From Planctomycetota bacterium (GTDB taxonomy: Bacteria > Planctomycetota > UBA1135): DNA of 64,000 nucleotides. Below the pieces are notes generated by a model. It had not been told where the DNA came from and did no database searches. It saw nothing but the letters and a program-made list of their open reading frames with translations. Both the position numbers and the translations under genes were made by a program. This document shows positions 36,514 to 44,492 of the stretch, piece after piece (the first letter of the stretch is position 1; every line of letters starts with the position of its first letter). The DNA lies in the NCBI GenBank assembly GCA_004295085.1, contig SHNF01000002.1:496001-560000 (forward strand), in the 5' to 3' direction.

Positions 36514-36537
36514 GGGTGATCGTGGAAACGATCACCC
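36514..36537 (+). promoter_or_regulatory. Hairpin with GNRA loop covering the start codon of the 36516 gene
   Basis: GGGTGATCGT and ACGATCACCC form a perfect 10-bp stem closed by GGAA, a GNRA-type loop. It contains both possible GTG start codons (36516 and 36522). If formed in mRNA it would hide the start, so it could be a translational switch; as DNA it is also a 20-base palindromic operator candidate. Confidence 0.5.
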
Positions 36538-36914
36538 GGTCCGAGTGCGTCCGGCGGCTGCGGGATCGGATGGCGGCGCTCCTCCCGGATGAGGAGGCCA
36601 CCTACTGCGACGCCGCGGCCAAGGAGCGCGTGTTCTGCCGCGGCTTCGACCGCTTCCCGACCGCGCTCCTGCGCGAGCGCTTCGCCTGGCTGACCCACGG
36701 CGACGAGAGCCTGAGCCGCGAGCAGCTCCTCGACCTGATCCGGCGCTGGATCCACGCGCGGGAATTCGTGCTCGGCCTGCCCAGTGCCTGCGACGTGATG
36801 GCTCTGGAATGCGAGCTGTGCCGCGGCTGGGACAGTTTCCCCAATGAGAAGCTCGCCGCCACCCATCGCGAGCTGTTCGGGAGCGAGGTCCGGGTCCTGG
36901 ACGACGTCCGCTGA
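36516..36914 (+). CDS. Small cytoplasmic protein with repeated CRG-[FW]-D-x-FP motif
   Basis: 132 residues from a GTG, itself inside a hairpin. No signal peptide or membrane segment. Two related helical units are visible: FCRGFDRFPTALLRERFAWL near residue 39 and LCRGWDSFPNEKLAATHREL near residue 97, joined by LSREQLLDLIRRWIHAREFVLGLPSACDVMALECE. Both repeats keep the cysteine, and a further Cys pair (ECELC) gives a possible metal or disulfide site. I do not recognise the family. It points toward the convergent OmcA-like gene, 27 bases away. Confidence 0.65.
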   Translation: MIVETITRSECVRRLRDRMAALLPDEEATYCDAAAKERVFCRGFDRFPTALLRERFAWLTHGDESLSREQLLDLIRRWIHAREFVLGLPSACDVMALECELCRGWDSFPNEKLAATHRELFGSEVRVLDDVR

Positions 36915-36941
36915 CGGACCCGGATCCCGCGGCGCGCGCAG

Positions 36942-39860
36942 CTAGCGCGGCTTGTGCATCACCTCGACTTCGTACTCCGCTCCCGGGCCATGGCAGACGG
37001 CGCAGGACTCCACCCCGGCCGGAGTCGTGTTCAGCTCGATGTGCGCCGTGGCATCGTCGGAGTCGTGGCAGGAATTGCACGCGGCACGCCACTCGCGGGC
37101 CGGAACCAGCCGGTCGGTGGGGTGGTTGCGGTCGGAGGGCTCCATCCAGGCCTGGTTGCCCGCGCCGTGGCACATGGTGCAGTTCTGGGTTCCGCCCGGC
37201 AGGGCGGGGAAGCCCACCTCCCCGTAGGTGTGCGCCGTGAAGTTGTTGGGATAAGGAGAGCCGCCGAAACCGACCACCGTCCAGGTGTCGGCGTAGGCCA
37301 GCTCCGCCCCCGTGTGGATCTTGTGCAGCATGTTGCGGAAGTCGACGGTGACTCCCTCCGTCTCCGGCGCGTTTCCGGCGATGTAGCGCGCCCGGTCCTC
37401 GCTGCCGGCGGTGCCATGGCACAGGATGCAGGTGTCCCAGCCGCGGCGGCCGCCGCCGTGGAAGATCACGTCGGAATGGCAGGCATAGCAGGTCGCGCCC
37501 CCGCCGGACACCAGGTCGTACTCGTCGGGCACCGAAGCGTCGCCCACCAGGATTTCCACGACGGAGCTGGTGGCGGTGCTGCGGTAGCTGTTGTTCTCGC
37601 CGAACTGGCTCAGCGTCAGGTTGCGGGAGCCCCACACGCCGACGCTGTAGGTCCCGCTCGCGAGCGGCTTCGCGGTCCAGTCGCCCCAGTCCTCGCCCAG
37701 GTCGGGCGAGCCGTTGATGGCCGTCGGGTACTCCCCGGGCACGAGGAAGTCGCTCCAGTAGTTCGCCACGATGTCATTGCCCGCCAGGAAGCTGGTGGCG
37801 GTCATCTCGGTGATCTCGCCAGTGGCCGCGTTGAGGGTGTAGTGCGTGCCGGCGGTGCGCGCGCTCAGCGTCACCTCCCGCAGGACCGATCCCCCGATGT
37901 GGCTGTAGCGCAGCTCGCTCTTGAAGCCGGCGCTGTAAGGCGTCTTGAACCAGAGGCGGCTGCCGTCCACCAGTGCGATCTGCCGGTACTCCTCGTTGCC
38001 GAGACCGTCGTCCAGCACGACGTACTCGTCCCGCACGAACGGCCCCGGGTCGAACACGTCCACGTAGTTCTGCCCGGCCGCCGCATCCATGGACAGCAAG
38101 GTGCTCAGCCCGGACGCGGTGCGCTCCAGCACGGCGGTGGGCGCCGCGCCGGTGGCCCAGTGCGGCGTGCGCGCGGTCGCGAAGGTCTCGATCGCGAGGT
38201 CGTCCACGGCCGTCCCCACGAACTCGAGCAGCACGGGCTCCGGCAAGTTGAAGCTGTACGTCGGTCCACTGCCGATCGCGTCGCGCGGGATGGCGCTGCT
38301 CAGGACCAGGTTGCGGTTGGTGATCGGTCCGGAGAGAGCGACGTCCAGCGCGGCCAGCGACGAGGCTGCAAGGTTGCCGCCGAGCTGGTCCGTGATGGTC
38401 ATAGTGACGGCGATCTTCTCTCCCGGATCCAGCGTGCCGTCGCCATCGTGCAAGCCGGCCTCTTCGGCTGCGGTGACCGTGACGACCGTTCCGAGGTTGA
38501 ACGCCGGATCGAGCAGCGGATGCAGGTGGGCTTCGGTGGGCGACAGCGGCGTGCCGGAGCTCGGATGGCACAGCGTGCAGACCTGGTTGTCGGGCTGCTC
38601 CGGCATCGTCGAGCCGTTCGAGGTGTACGGCAGGTCCCAGTCGATGTCGTCGTGGCAGGAGCCGCAAGCTTTCCGGGATGGCACGCTGTAGGCGAAGTCG
38701 CCCTGCGCGGGCGGCAGGGCCGGCCCGTCCCCGTCCGGGTCGCCGTGGCAGGCGGCGCAGTCGGTCACGCCCATCCGGATCGTGTCCTCCAGCCCCTGCT
38801 CCGTGCTGCCCAGGCCGGAATGGCCCTGGTCCCGCGGCATCGGGCTGGTCAGGTTCGGCCACTCCGGGAAGACGATGTGCGAGAAGTCGATGAGCCTGTT
38901 GCCGAAGCCGATCATCTGGTAAGGCTCAGCCGCGGCGGGGTCGTAGATCCTCGAGCCGTCGGTGTCGGTGCTGACGCCCAGCACCGAGGGCAGGTGTGCG
39001 GCGTTGTGGATCTTGTGGATCATCACCGCGAAGTCGATGCTGACACCCGGAGTGCCGTTGCCCACCGTGCTGGTGTTGCGGTCCTCGGCACCCGAGGTGT
39101 GGCACAGCACGCAATGCGTGACCTCCTTGCGCGAGCCGCCGTGGGCGCGGAGGTCCGAATGGCAGCGGTTGCAGTTCTGCTGCAGCACGATCTCGCGCGA
39201 CTCCACCGTCGTGGCGGTGTTGCCGAGCAGGAAGTCGAAGGCGACGTTGCTCGCGTCGCGGAAGTCCTCACCATCCACGGTGTAGATCCGGTAAGCCTCG
39301 ATCCCGACCGTGTAGGTGCCGTCGAGCAACGCCTGCCCGGCCAGCTCCCCGTCCGGCTCGCCGAAGCTGGGGCTGTCGTTGTACGGCGCGAGGTATTCGG
39401 AGGGGATCGGACTGGCGAAGGTGTATGTATAGGAGCCGTTGTCGTTGGCGCGCGACCTGCTGATCAGGTCGGTCTGCCGTTCGATGACCCGCTGGTAGTT
39501 GAAGCTCGGGCCGGAGAGCAGGATCGAGCCGGAATCCAGCTCGGCGAGCGCGATCGGATCGCCGTCGTCGTTCTCCACCGTGAAGCGCACCGAAACCATG
39601 TCGCCGGCACGGAAACGATTGTTGTTGAGCGAGCCGCCGGAAACCTCGAGGATCTCGATGACCAGGCCCGGAAGGTCGTCCCACTTGGTGAGGACGTCGT
39701 CGCCACCGCCACCACCGCTACCGGGGGGGCCGGGGCTGCCGGGCGGACCGGCCGCCCCGTCGTCGCCCTGGCAGGCGGACAGCGCAAGGATCAGGCCCGG
39801 AACGGCCAGCCGAAGGACGCGGGACCGCGCTTCGTGAATGGTGCTGTGCGCCATGTGCAT
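36942..39860 (-). CDS. OmcA/MtrC-family decaheme c-type cytochrome lipoprotein
   Basis: About 972 residues from the ATG at 39860 (MHMAHST); a longer upstream frame is not leader-like. The leader ends LILALSAC, a lipobox, followed by a collagen-like PPGSPGPPGSGG linker. Ten CXXCH sites fall in two pentaheme groups, CNRCH, CVLCH, CAACH, CGSCH, CTLCH in the first half and CYACH, CILCH, CTMCH, CNSCH, CAVCH in the second, with beta-rich domains before and between, as in MtrC and OmcA. This family passes electrons from an outer-membrane porin complex to minerals, shuttles or electrodes outside the cell. The porin and periplasmic cytochrome genes lie directly upstream. A palindromic element and a hairpin sit in its promoter region. 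Confidence 0.93.
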   Translation of the reverse strand: MHMAHSTIHEARSRVLRLAVPGLILALSACQGDDGAAGPPGSPGPPGSGGGGGDDVLTKWDDLPGLVIEILEVSGGSLNNNRFRAGDMVSVRFTVENDDGDPIALAELDSGSILLSGPSFNYQRVIERQTDLISRSRANDNGSYTYTFASPIPSEYLAPYNDSPSFGEPDGELAGQALLDGTYTVGIEAYRIYTVDGEDFRDASNVAFDFLLGNTATTVESREIVLQQNCNRCHSDLRAHGGSRKEVTHCVLCHTSGAEDRNTSTVGNGTPGVSIDFAVMIHKIHNAAHLPSVLGVSTDTDGSRIYDPAAAEPYQMIGFGNRLIDFSHIVFPEWPNLTSPMPRDQGHSGLGSTEQGLEDTIRMGVTDCAACHGDPDGDGPALPPAQGDFAYSVPSRKACGSCHDDIDWDLPYTSNGSTMPEQPDNQVCTLCHPSSGTPLSPTEAHLHPLLDPAFNLGTVVTVTAAEEAGLHDGDGTLDPGEKIAVTMTITDQLGGNLAASSLAALDVALSGPITNRNLVLSSAIPRDAIGSGPTYSFNLPEPVLLEFVGTAVDDLAIETFATARTPHWATGAAPTAVLERTASGLSTLLSMDAAAGQNYVDVFDPGPFVRDEYVVLDDGLGNEEYRQIALVDGSRLWFKTPYSAGFKSELRYSHIGGSVLREVTLSARTAGTHYTLNAATGEITEMTATSFLAGNDIVANYWSDFLVPGEYPTAINGSPDLGEDWGDWTAKPLASGTYSVGVWGSRNLTLSQFGENNSYRSTATSSVVEILVGDASVPDEYDLVSGGGATCYACHSDVIFHGGGRRGWDTCILCHGTAGSEDRARYIAGNAPETEGVTVDFRNMLHKIHTGAELAYADTWTVVGFGGSPYPNNFTAHTYGEVGFPALPGGTQNCTMCHGAGNQAWMEPSDRNHPTDRLVPAREWRAACNSCHDSDDATAHIELNTTPAGVESCAVCHGPGAEYEVEVMHKPR

Positions 39861-39923
39861 GGGGGTCAAGCCTTTCGAGGTGTCCGACCTGCATGGTGTA
39901 AACCCATGACATTCCGGCAACAA

Positions 39924-39939
39924 CAGGGAATCGACCCTG
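39924..39939 (-). promoter_or_regulatory. Dispersed dyad element, copy A (upstream of OmcA-like gene)
   Basis: CAGGG-AATCGA-CCCTG on the plus strand, 64 bases before the OmcA-like start. Same layout as the copies at 53345, 59095, 59196 and 63001. Confidence 0.5.
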
Positions 39940-39986
39940 ATCCAGCGTCCGCCCGGTCCTTCCGCGCCCGGGAGATACAACGAACC

Positions 39987-40007
39987 TAGGTTGCAATACG
40001 CAACCTA
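39987..40007 (-). terminator. AT-containing 8-bp perfect hairpin between cytochrome genes
   Basis: TAGGTTGC (39987-39994) and GCAACCTA (40000-40007) pair perfectly over AATAC. It lies 45 bases past the stop of the 13-heme gene and about 130 bases before the OmcA-like start, in one of the few AT-richer spots of the window. Terminator or operator; no T-run on the minus strand. Confidence 0.45.
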
Positions 40008-40051
40008 TTTACGCATCAGTGGTTATGCTTGAAATCAGGGCACCTGGATGG

Positions 40052-41092
40052 TCAGCGATGGCAGAAGCTGCAGTTGTCGCCGTTATCGAAGTGGGGCGGC
40101 GGGAAGTGGCAGGAGCGGCAGTCCGCACCGGGGCCGGGGTGGGGCGCACCAGGCCGGCGTGGAGCCTGGCGATGGCTGGCGGTGTTGGTGTGGCAGACCG
40201 TGCATCCATCGCTGGAGTTCAGGGGCAGGTGGCAGGAGCCACAGTGCGAGTTGAGCGGGCTGCCCCAGCCTCCCGTGTGACTGAGCGGCTCGGTCTCGCG
40301 ATGGCAGCGGACGCAGGAGTCCTCCCGGTGGCAGGTGTTGCAGCGGCTGCGGTCCAGGGAGGCGGCAAAGCCGTGCCCCCGCACGCGGAACGGCTCGGTG
40401 TGGTCGGCCGGCTCCATGCGGTTGTGGCAGCTCGCGCACTCGTCCTCGCGGTGACACAGCGCGCAGTTGGCAGCGGGGGCGGCACTCAGGCCGCCAGCGG
40501 CGAGCGACGACAGCCCGTGTGCGCGGAGCCAGTCCGGATCATGCGAGGCCGGCTGCCAGTCGGGCCCGATCGCGGCGTGGCAGCCGATGCAGCCGCCGTC
40601 GGCCACGCGCTGCCGCGCGTGGCAGTCCATGCAGCCATCCATGTCCACGCGCCAGGAGATGTCCACCGCGCCGCTCTCCGCCACGCCGGGATGGCACTCC
40701 GCGCACTGCACCTCGGCCCGGCCGTGCGCCGCGTGCGAGAACGAGGTCTCGATGGTGAAGCCGGTGACCTGCGTCCAGGCCGGCTCGCTCTCGCCCTCGC
40801 GCACGAATCCCGCCGGCGTGCGCTCGCGCGGCTTGTCCGCGTCCAGGGCCTCGTCGTGGCAGCTCAGACACAGCTCCATCGCGGGCATGCCGGCGGCGGC
40901 TTCCTCCTCCGCCGTGACGTGGCAGTCGGTGCAGGCCATGTCCTGCGCCATGTGGACGTCGTGCGGGAAGCGCGCCGGGCGGCCCGGCACGAGCTCCTGC
41001 GGGGCGCGGGGAGGTCCGACCAGGGCGCAGGCCGCGAGCAAGGCGCCTGCGGAACCGGCCAGCATGACGACATGGCGCGTGCGGTCTCGCAT
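40052..41092 (-). CDS. Thirteen-heme c-type cytochrome lipoprotein
   Basis: 346 residues from the ATG at 41092; the same frame runs upstream through the next gene as shadow. The leader ends GALLAAC, a lipobox. Thirteen CXXCH sites are visible (CTDCH, CLSCH, CAECH, CMDCH, CIGCH, CALCH, CASCH, CNTCH, CVRCH, CGSCH, CTVCH, CRSCH, CSFCH), about one haem per 26 residues, so nearly the whole protein is haem wire. The gene starts two bases after the outer-membrane barrel gene, the arrangement of porin-cytochrome conduits in which a multiheme protein is threaded through a barrel. It probably bridges periplasm and outer surface. It has more haems than the classic MtrA decaheme protein. Confidence 0.9.
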   Translation of the reverse strand: MRDRTRHVVMLAGSAGALLAACALVGPPRAPQELVPGRPARFPHDVHMAQDMACTDCHVTAEEEAAAGMPAMELCLSCHDEALDADKPRERTPAGFVREGESEPAWTQVTGFTIETSFSHAAHGRAEVQCAECHPGVAESGAVDISWRVDMDGCMDCHARQRVADGGCIGCHAAIGPDWQPASHDPDWLRAHGLSSLAAGGLSAAPAANCALCHREDECASCHNRMEPADHTEPFRVRGHGFAASLDRSRCNTCHREDSCVRCHRETEPLSHTGGWGSPLNSHCGSCHLPLNSSDGCTVCHTNTASHRQAPRRPGAPHPGPGADCRSCHFPPPHFDNGDNCSFCHR

Positions 41093-41094
41093 GG

Positions 41095-42486
41095 CTAGAA
41101 CTCCACCGCCAGGCCCAGCTCGAACAGGTGGTCGTTGCCGAACTGCGAGTGGTCGAGCGCGTAGCGCACCCGCAGCTGTGTCTGCTCGAGCACCGGCACC
41201 TCCGCCCGCACGTAGTATTGGCGGTCGTCCAGGTTCTCGCTGCCCGAGGCCTCGTCGAAGCGGTAGAGCGCGTGATCGGTGCCCACCTCCAGCCGGGCGT
41301 CCTCCTGCCAGTCCCAGCCTGCGAACACGCCGAACGCCGTGAGATCGTCGTCGTCCGCGTCCCACACGTCGACGCGCGCGCCCAGGTCGGCGTCGGGCAA
41401 GGGGAATTGGTCCAGGCTCATGGAGGCGAAGTAGCGGCCGTACTCGCGGTTGTACACGCTCTCGTCGGCATCCTGCTCGAGCGCTCGCGCGGCCACACCG
41501 ACACCGGCCTCGAACCGGCCGAAGCGACGGTACAGCTCGGCCAGACCGTACCAGTGCGGCGCCACGTCGCCCAGGACCGCCGCGAGCGGCGAGATCTCGG
41601 TGGCCACGATCTCGCCGTAGTCGTTCTGGCGCTGCACGCGCACCTGCGCGCGCCAATCGGCTTGCGGATCGCTCCAGGCCGCCGACAGCGTCTGGCGCCG
41701 GTCCTGGGCGCCGACCCAGGAAGCGGTGCCGCGGACCAGCAGCGCGGACGCCGCCAGCCAGTGCGCCGACAGCAGGGTGAGGTTGTTGTGGGCCGTGGCC
41801 TCCTCTCCGAACCAGCGCTGTTCGTCGGCCAGGTAGATCTCGTCGAGGCCCAGCCGCAGGCCCGGCAGCGCCAGCCACTCCGCCCCGACGCCGGCCAGCG
41901 CGTCGCCGCTGCGGTTGGACTCGTAGAAGTGCACCGGCACGCCGCCATAAGCCGTCAGGCTCCATTCGCCGGCCGGGCGCCAGATGGCGCTGAGGCCATC
42001 GAAGAACAACGCGTCCTCCCGCAGGATCTCCTGGCGCCCGCCGCGCAGGCTCACCCGGTCGAGCAGGCTGCTCGTCTCGACCCAGGCGGAATAGAGGAAG
42101 CCATGCACCCGGCTGTTGTAGGTCTCCTGCAGGCCGGAGAAGGCGCCGCGCGCGCCCGGGAAGCCGTCCAGGTCCGCGGTGACCAGTCCGTCGATCTGGA
42201 AGGAGCCGAGCTCGCGGCCGTCGGCGTCGTTGAGTCCGCCCGCCACGAAGCCGGACAAAAGCAGGTCGGCGTCGTCCTGGTCGCGCTCCGCCTGCAGCCG
42301 GTAGCGGAACAGCGCGTCGAACCAGCCGTCCAGCCGCCAGCCGGACAGGTCCGGCTCCACCATGTGCTGTGCCGGCGCGTAGTCCGCGGCACCGTCCGGT
42401 TCCTGCGCCGCCGCAGGCACCGCGGCCACCAGCAGCGCGATGCCGAGCGCACCGGCCTTCCGCAGGGACATTGCGCGGGCGGTCAT
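41095..42486 (-). CDS. Outer-membrane beta-barrel (porin-like) protein of the cytochrome cluster
   Basis: 463 residues from an ATG overlapping the preceding stop (ATGA). The signal peptide ends AAVPAAAQ. The rest alternates polar and hydrophobic residues in short strands with D/N/G turns (for example LRLGLDEIYLADEQRW, AQVRVQRQNDYGEIVATEIS) and ends in FELGLAVEF, with a terminal Phe as expected for barrel insertion. Length fits about 16-20 strands. No CXXC near the N-terminus and no clear MtrB or PioB similarity, so I call it only porin-like. Position between two multiheme genes suggests it sheathes the 13-heme lipoprotein. Confidence 0.75.
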   Translation of the reverse strand: MTARAMSLRKAGALGIALLVAAVPAAAQEPDGAADYAPAQHMVEPDLSGWRLDGWFDALFRYRLQAERDQDDADLLLSGFVAGGLNDADGRELGSFQIDGLVTADLDGFPGARGAFSGLQETYNSRVHGFLYSAWVETSSLLDRVSLRGGRQEILREDALFFDGLSAIWRPAGEWSLTAYGGVPVHFYESNRSGDALAGVGAEWLALPGLRLGLDEIYLADEQRWFGEEATAHNNLTLLSAHWLAASALLVRGTASWVGAQDRRQTLSAAWSDPQADWRAQVRVQRQNDYGEIVATEISPLAAVLGDVAPHWYGLAELYRRFGRFEAGVGVAARALEQDADESVYNREYGRYFASMSLDQFPLPDADLGARVDVWDADDDDLTAFGVFAGWDWQEDARLEVGTDHALYRFDEASGSENLDDRQYYVRAEVPVLEQTQLRVRYALDHSQFGNDHLFELGLAVEF

Positions 42487-44492
42487 GGCCCGGCTCCAAG
42501 CGTCTGCAAGGCCTCGAGCAGGAGTCGCTCGGTCCGCTCGAAGTTGTGCGCGCCACGGCTGCGGTCCGCGCGGACCGCCTCCAGGGAGCGCCGCGCCGCG
42601 GCGGCCTTGCCCGGGTCCGTCGTGCCGCGCAGGGCTTCCTCCACGCGGACGTCCAGCTCGATCACGCGCGACTGCCACTGAACCAGCGTGCGACTGTAGC
42701 TCTCATCGTGACAGGCGGCGCACTGGTCCGCGGTCGGCTGGATCAGGTCCGGCGGCTCGCCGTGGCAGTCGGAACAGGCCAGCGCGGCCTTGATGCCGGG
42801 CTGCTCCTCCGTGCCCGCCAGCATGCCGGCCTGGGCCGCGTGGCAGGAGGCGCAGTCGGACAAGTCACGGTCTGCGGCAGGAGCGTGGTGGCAACTGCTG
42901 CATTGCTGCTGCGCCACGGCCAGAGCGCCATGGCCCGCGCGTCCCTGCGGCGCGTCCGCGTGGCAGGCGGCGCACTCCACGCCGGAAGCGAGGTGGCGGC
43001 CGTGCGCGAACGCCTTGCCGTCATGCGGCACGCTCTCGCGCCGCTCCACGCCTGCGTGACAGGCGAGGCAGCCGCCGCGGTCCGGCGCGGGGAAACCCGC
43101 CGCCGCGGACGAGCCTTGCGCGGGGTCCCAGAGCTCCCAGGCCCGGTCGATGCGCTCGGCGCCGGCGCGCAAGGCGGCCAGGGCGTAGGCGACATTGTGG
43201 GCGCCGAGCGAGCCATCGGTGGCCACCAGCTCCAGGTTGGCGCGGGCTTCGTCGCGGTGCTGGCGGGCCTCCGCCGGCGCGTCCAGCGGCAGCGCCGCCT
43301 CCAGTTCGGCCAGCAGCGGCTGCAGGCGTCCGAGCTGCACGTCCACCGCGTGCTGCCAGTCACCCAGCATCCCGGCCACCGCCGGGCCGTGGCAGTGGAT
43401 GCAGTCCACCTCGCCGGCGGCGGCGATGGCGCCGCCGTGCTGGCCGCGCGGCGCCGCGCCGGCACGGCCCGTGTGGCAGGCGGCGCATGCCACGCTCGTC
43501 TCGTACATGCGGCTTGGCTGCTCCACCACCCCGAACGCGCCGCGCCCGGCGTACAGCCCGCGCGTCGCGTCGTGGATCTGCACGTGACAGGTGCCGCAGT
43601 CCCCCGGCGTGGACGCGTGGCGCGGCGCCGGCGGCTGCAGCCCGTGGCGGATGGCGTCGTGGCACTCGAAGCACTCCACCTTGTGCTCCACGACGTGCTC
43701 CTCGTGCAGGAACTCGGGCTCGCCGATGCGCTGGAGGAACTCCACTTCACCGTGGCAGGAATCGCAGCGCTCGCTGCGCACCGCCCCGTCGCCCTGTACC
43801 ACGCGGTCGTGGCACTCCTGACAGGCAACGCCGCGTTCGAGGTACGCGGCGTGCTCGAAGGACCGCCCGGCTCCTTCCGCCTTCACGGTCGGCTCATGGC
43901 ACAGCAGGCAGTCCGCGGTGCGTTCCTGCAGCCGCCCGTCGGCTCCGGGCATGAAGTGGCAGTGAAAGCACACCGACTCGGTCACCGAGATGTGCTCGGT
44001 CTGAACGACCTGTGCGTGGCAGGTGACGCAGCGCAGGCGGTGACCGGGTCGGCTTTCCAGCAGGTGAGGACGGTGATCGAACTTGACGCGGCCGAAGTCG
44101 AGCGGACCTTCCAGCATGCGCACCGAGTGGCAGCCGGAGCGCAAGCAGCTCTGGTCACTCACCTCCGCCCAGGGCTTGGTGCCCTCCGTGCGGGTCGCGT
44201 ACTTGGCGAGCTGGGAGAGAGCCCCGATCTTGCCTTCCACCGTCTCCACGGCTCCCGGCTCGTAGTGGCACTCGATGCATGGGACGTCCTTGTGGCTGGA
44301 GTGCTGCCAGGACTCGTAGTAAGGACCCATGATGTGGCAGGAATTGCAGAACGCGGAGCGCGCTGTCGCTTCCACCGCCACGGTGCCGGTGACGGCCACC
44401 ACGAACAAGCCGAATACGCCGACCACGAGTGCCCCCCGCGCCACATCGGGGGCGCGGGACCGAAACAGTCGCCATGCCCGCGCCACGGTCAC
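42483..44492 (-). CDS. Membrane-anchored multiheme cytochrome with NapC/NirT-type N-terminus, about 18 haem sites
   Basis: 669 residues from a GTG overlapping the preceding stop (GTGA). One N-terminal helix (ALVVGVFGLFVVAVTGTVAV, about residues 20-40) is followed by FCNSCHIMGPYYESWQHSSHKDVPCIECHYEPG, the NapC/NirT quinol-dehydrogenase signature. There are 17 CXXCH sites plus one CLRSGCH (CX4CH) near residue 116, for about 18 haems. Two haem-free helical stretches with an RGAHNFERTERLL-like motif (SLGAHNVAYALAAL and SRGAHNFERTERLL) separate haem groups; this motif is also seen in cytochrome c nitrite reductase-like proteins. It could take electrons from quinol or the bc-like module and carry them across the periplasm. 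Confidence 0.88.
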   Translation of the reverse strand: MTVARAWRLFRSRAPDVARGALVVGVFGLFVVAVTGTVAVEATARSAFCNSCHIMGPYYESWQHSSHKDVPCIECHYEPGAVETVEGKIGALSQLAKYATRTEGTKPWAEVSDQSCLRSGCHSVRMLEGPLDFGRVKFDHRPHLLESRPGHRLRCVTCHAQVVQTEHISVTESVCFHCHFMPGADGRLQERTADCLLCHEPTVKAEGAGRSFEHAAYLERGVACQECHDRVVQGDGAVRSERCDSCHGEVEFLQRIGEPEFLHEEHVVEHKVECFECHDAIRHGLQPPAPRHASTPGDCGTCHVQIHDATRGLYAGRGAFGVVEQPSRMYETSVACAACHTGRAGAAPRGQHGGAIAAAGEVDCIHCHGPAVAGMLGDWQHAVDVQLGRLQPLLAELEAALPLDAPAEARQHRDEARANLELVATDGSLGAHNVAYALAALRAGAERIDRAWELWDPAQGSSAAAGFPAPDRGGCLACHAGVERRESVPHDGKAFAHGRHLASGVECAACHADAPQGRAGHGALAVAQQQCSSCHHAPAADRDLSDCASCHAAQAGMLAGTEEQPGIKAALACSDCHGEPPDLIQPTADQCAACHDESYSRTLVQWQSRVIELDVRVEEALRGTTDPGKAAAARRSLEAVRADRSRGAHNFERTERLLLEALQTLGAGP

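Noticed and set aside
36954..39989. A 1,000-residue open frame on the plus strand across the OmcA-like gene
   Set aside because: Its product is V/G/R-rich without domains, and the minus strand carries ten CXXCH sites in order, so it is an antisense shadow of high GC.
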